A DNA stretch of 11,638 nucleotides from Methanomassiliicoccales archaeon. GTDB lineage: Archaea > Thermoplasmatota > Thermoplasmata > Methanomassiliicoccales > UBA472. The position numbers were made by a program, and so were the translations under genes. The notes under the pieces are model-generated. The model worked only from the letters and a program-made list of their open reading frames with translations. It did not search any database and was not told the DNA's origin. The stretch is taken from positions 1,543-13,180 of the forward strand of contig DUJZ01000089.1 of the NCBI GenBank assembly GCA_013329565.1, written 5' to 3'. Below are positions 11,637 through 11,638 of the stretch, in pieces. The stretch's first letter is position 1; each line of letters begins with the position of its first letter.

Positions 11637-11638
11637 GA

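Overview
The window reads as a piece of an archaeal chromosome. The evidence is a set of TATA boxes lying about 25-30 bases before start codons, a tRNA-Cys gene with a small bulge-helix-bulge intron, prepilin-type (class III) signal peptides, and archaeal-style PyrD/PyrK and homocitrate-synthase-family enzymes. The mix (type IV pilins, menaquinone-type UbiA and UbiE enzymes, moderately high GC, many leaderless genes) fits a Thermoplasmata-like euryarchaeon best. That placement is inference. There are no insertion sequences, phage genes, CRISPR arrays or rRNA, so this looks like ordinary core chromosome with a few poorly known families.

Layout. At the extreme left (1-23, minus) is the first codon run of a divergent gene, possibly a universal stress protein. 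After an AT-rich promoter region comes a plus-strand operon of three small membrane-anchored proteins (274-1617). Two of them carry the same prepilin motif, GIEGLPL(Q/R)LM. Convergent to it is a SufS/Csd-type cysteine desulfurase (1607-2815, minus). A UbiA-family prenyltransferase and a UbiE/MenG-type methyltransferase (2943-4576) form a probable quinone-biosynthesis pair. A small lysine-rich protein (4675-4890, minus) follows, with a divergent class I methyltransferase (4962-5588).

Next are pyrD and pyrK (5615-7304), the two subunits of class IB dihydroorotate dehydrogenase in pyrimidine synthesis. They converge on a homocitrate/isopropylmalate-synthase-family enzyme (7294-8466, minus). A TPR protein (8575-9009) converges on an unrecognised cysteine-rich protein (9012-9857, minus). 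Divergent from the latter is a CopZ N-terminal-domain-like zinc and [2Fe-2S] protein (9955-10404). The intron-containing tRNA-Cys gene (10464-10552) comes next, then an SRPBCC protein (10561-10989, minus) and a nitroreductase (11091-11636, minus).

Expression logic. Ten first-in-unit genes have a TATA-like box whose spacing places transcription start at or within a few bases of the start codon, so they are probably leaderless. Genes internal to operons (second and third pilin genes, pyrK) instead have Shine-Dalgarno sequences, overlapping or just after the upstream stop. The pilin operon and the left-edge gene are the exceptions: both appear to have a leader and an SD. The observations most worth following are the tRNA-Cys intron, the pilin trio with a calcium-loop/Ig-like cargo, the MenA-MenG pair, and the cysteine-rich unknown facing the CopZ-like protein. 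I see no clear evidence of a wholly new multi-gene system.
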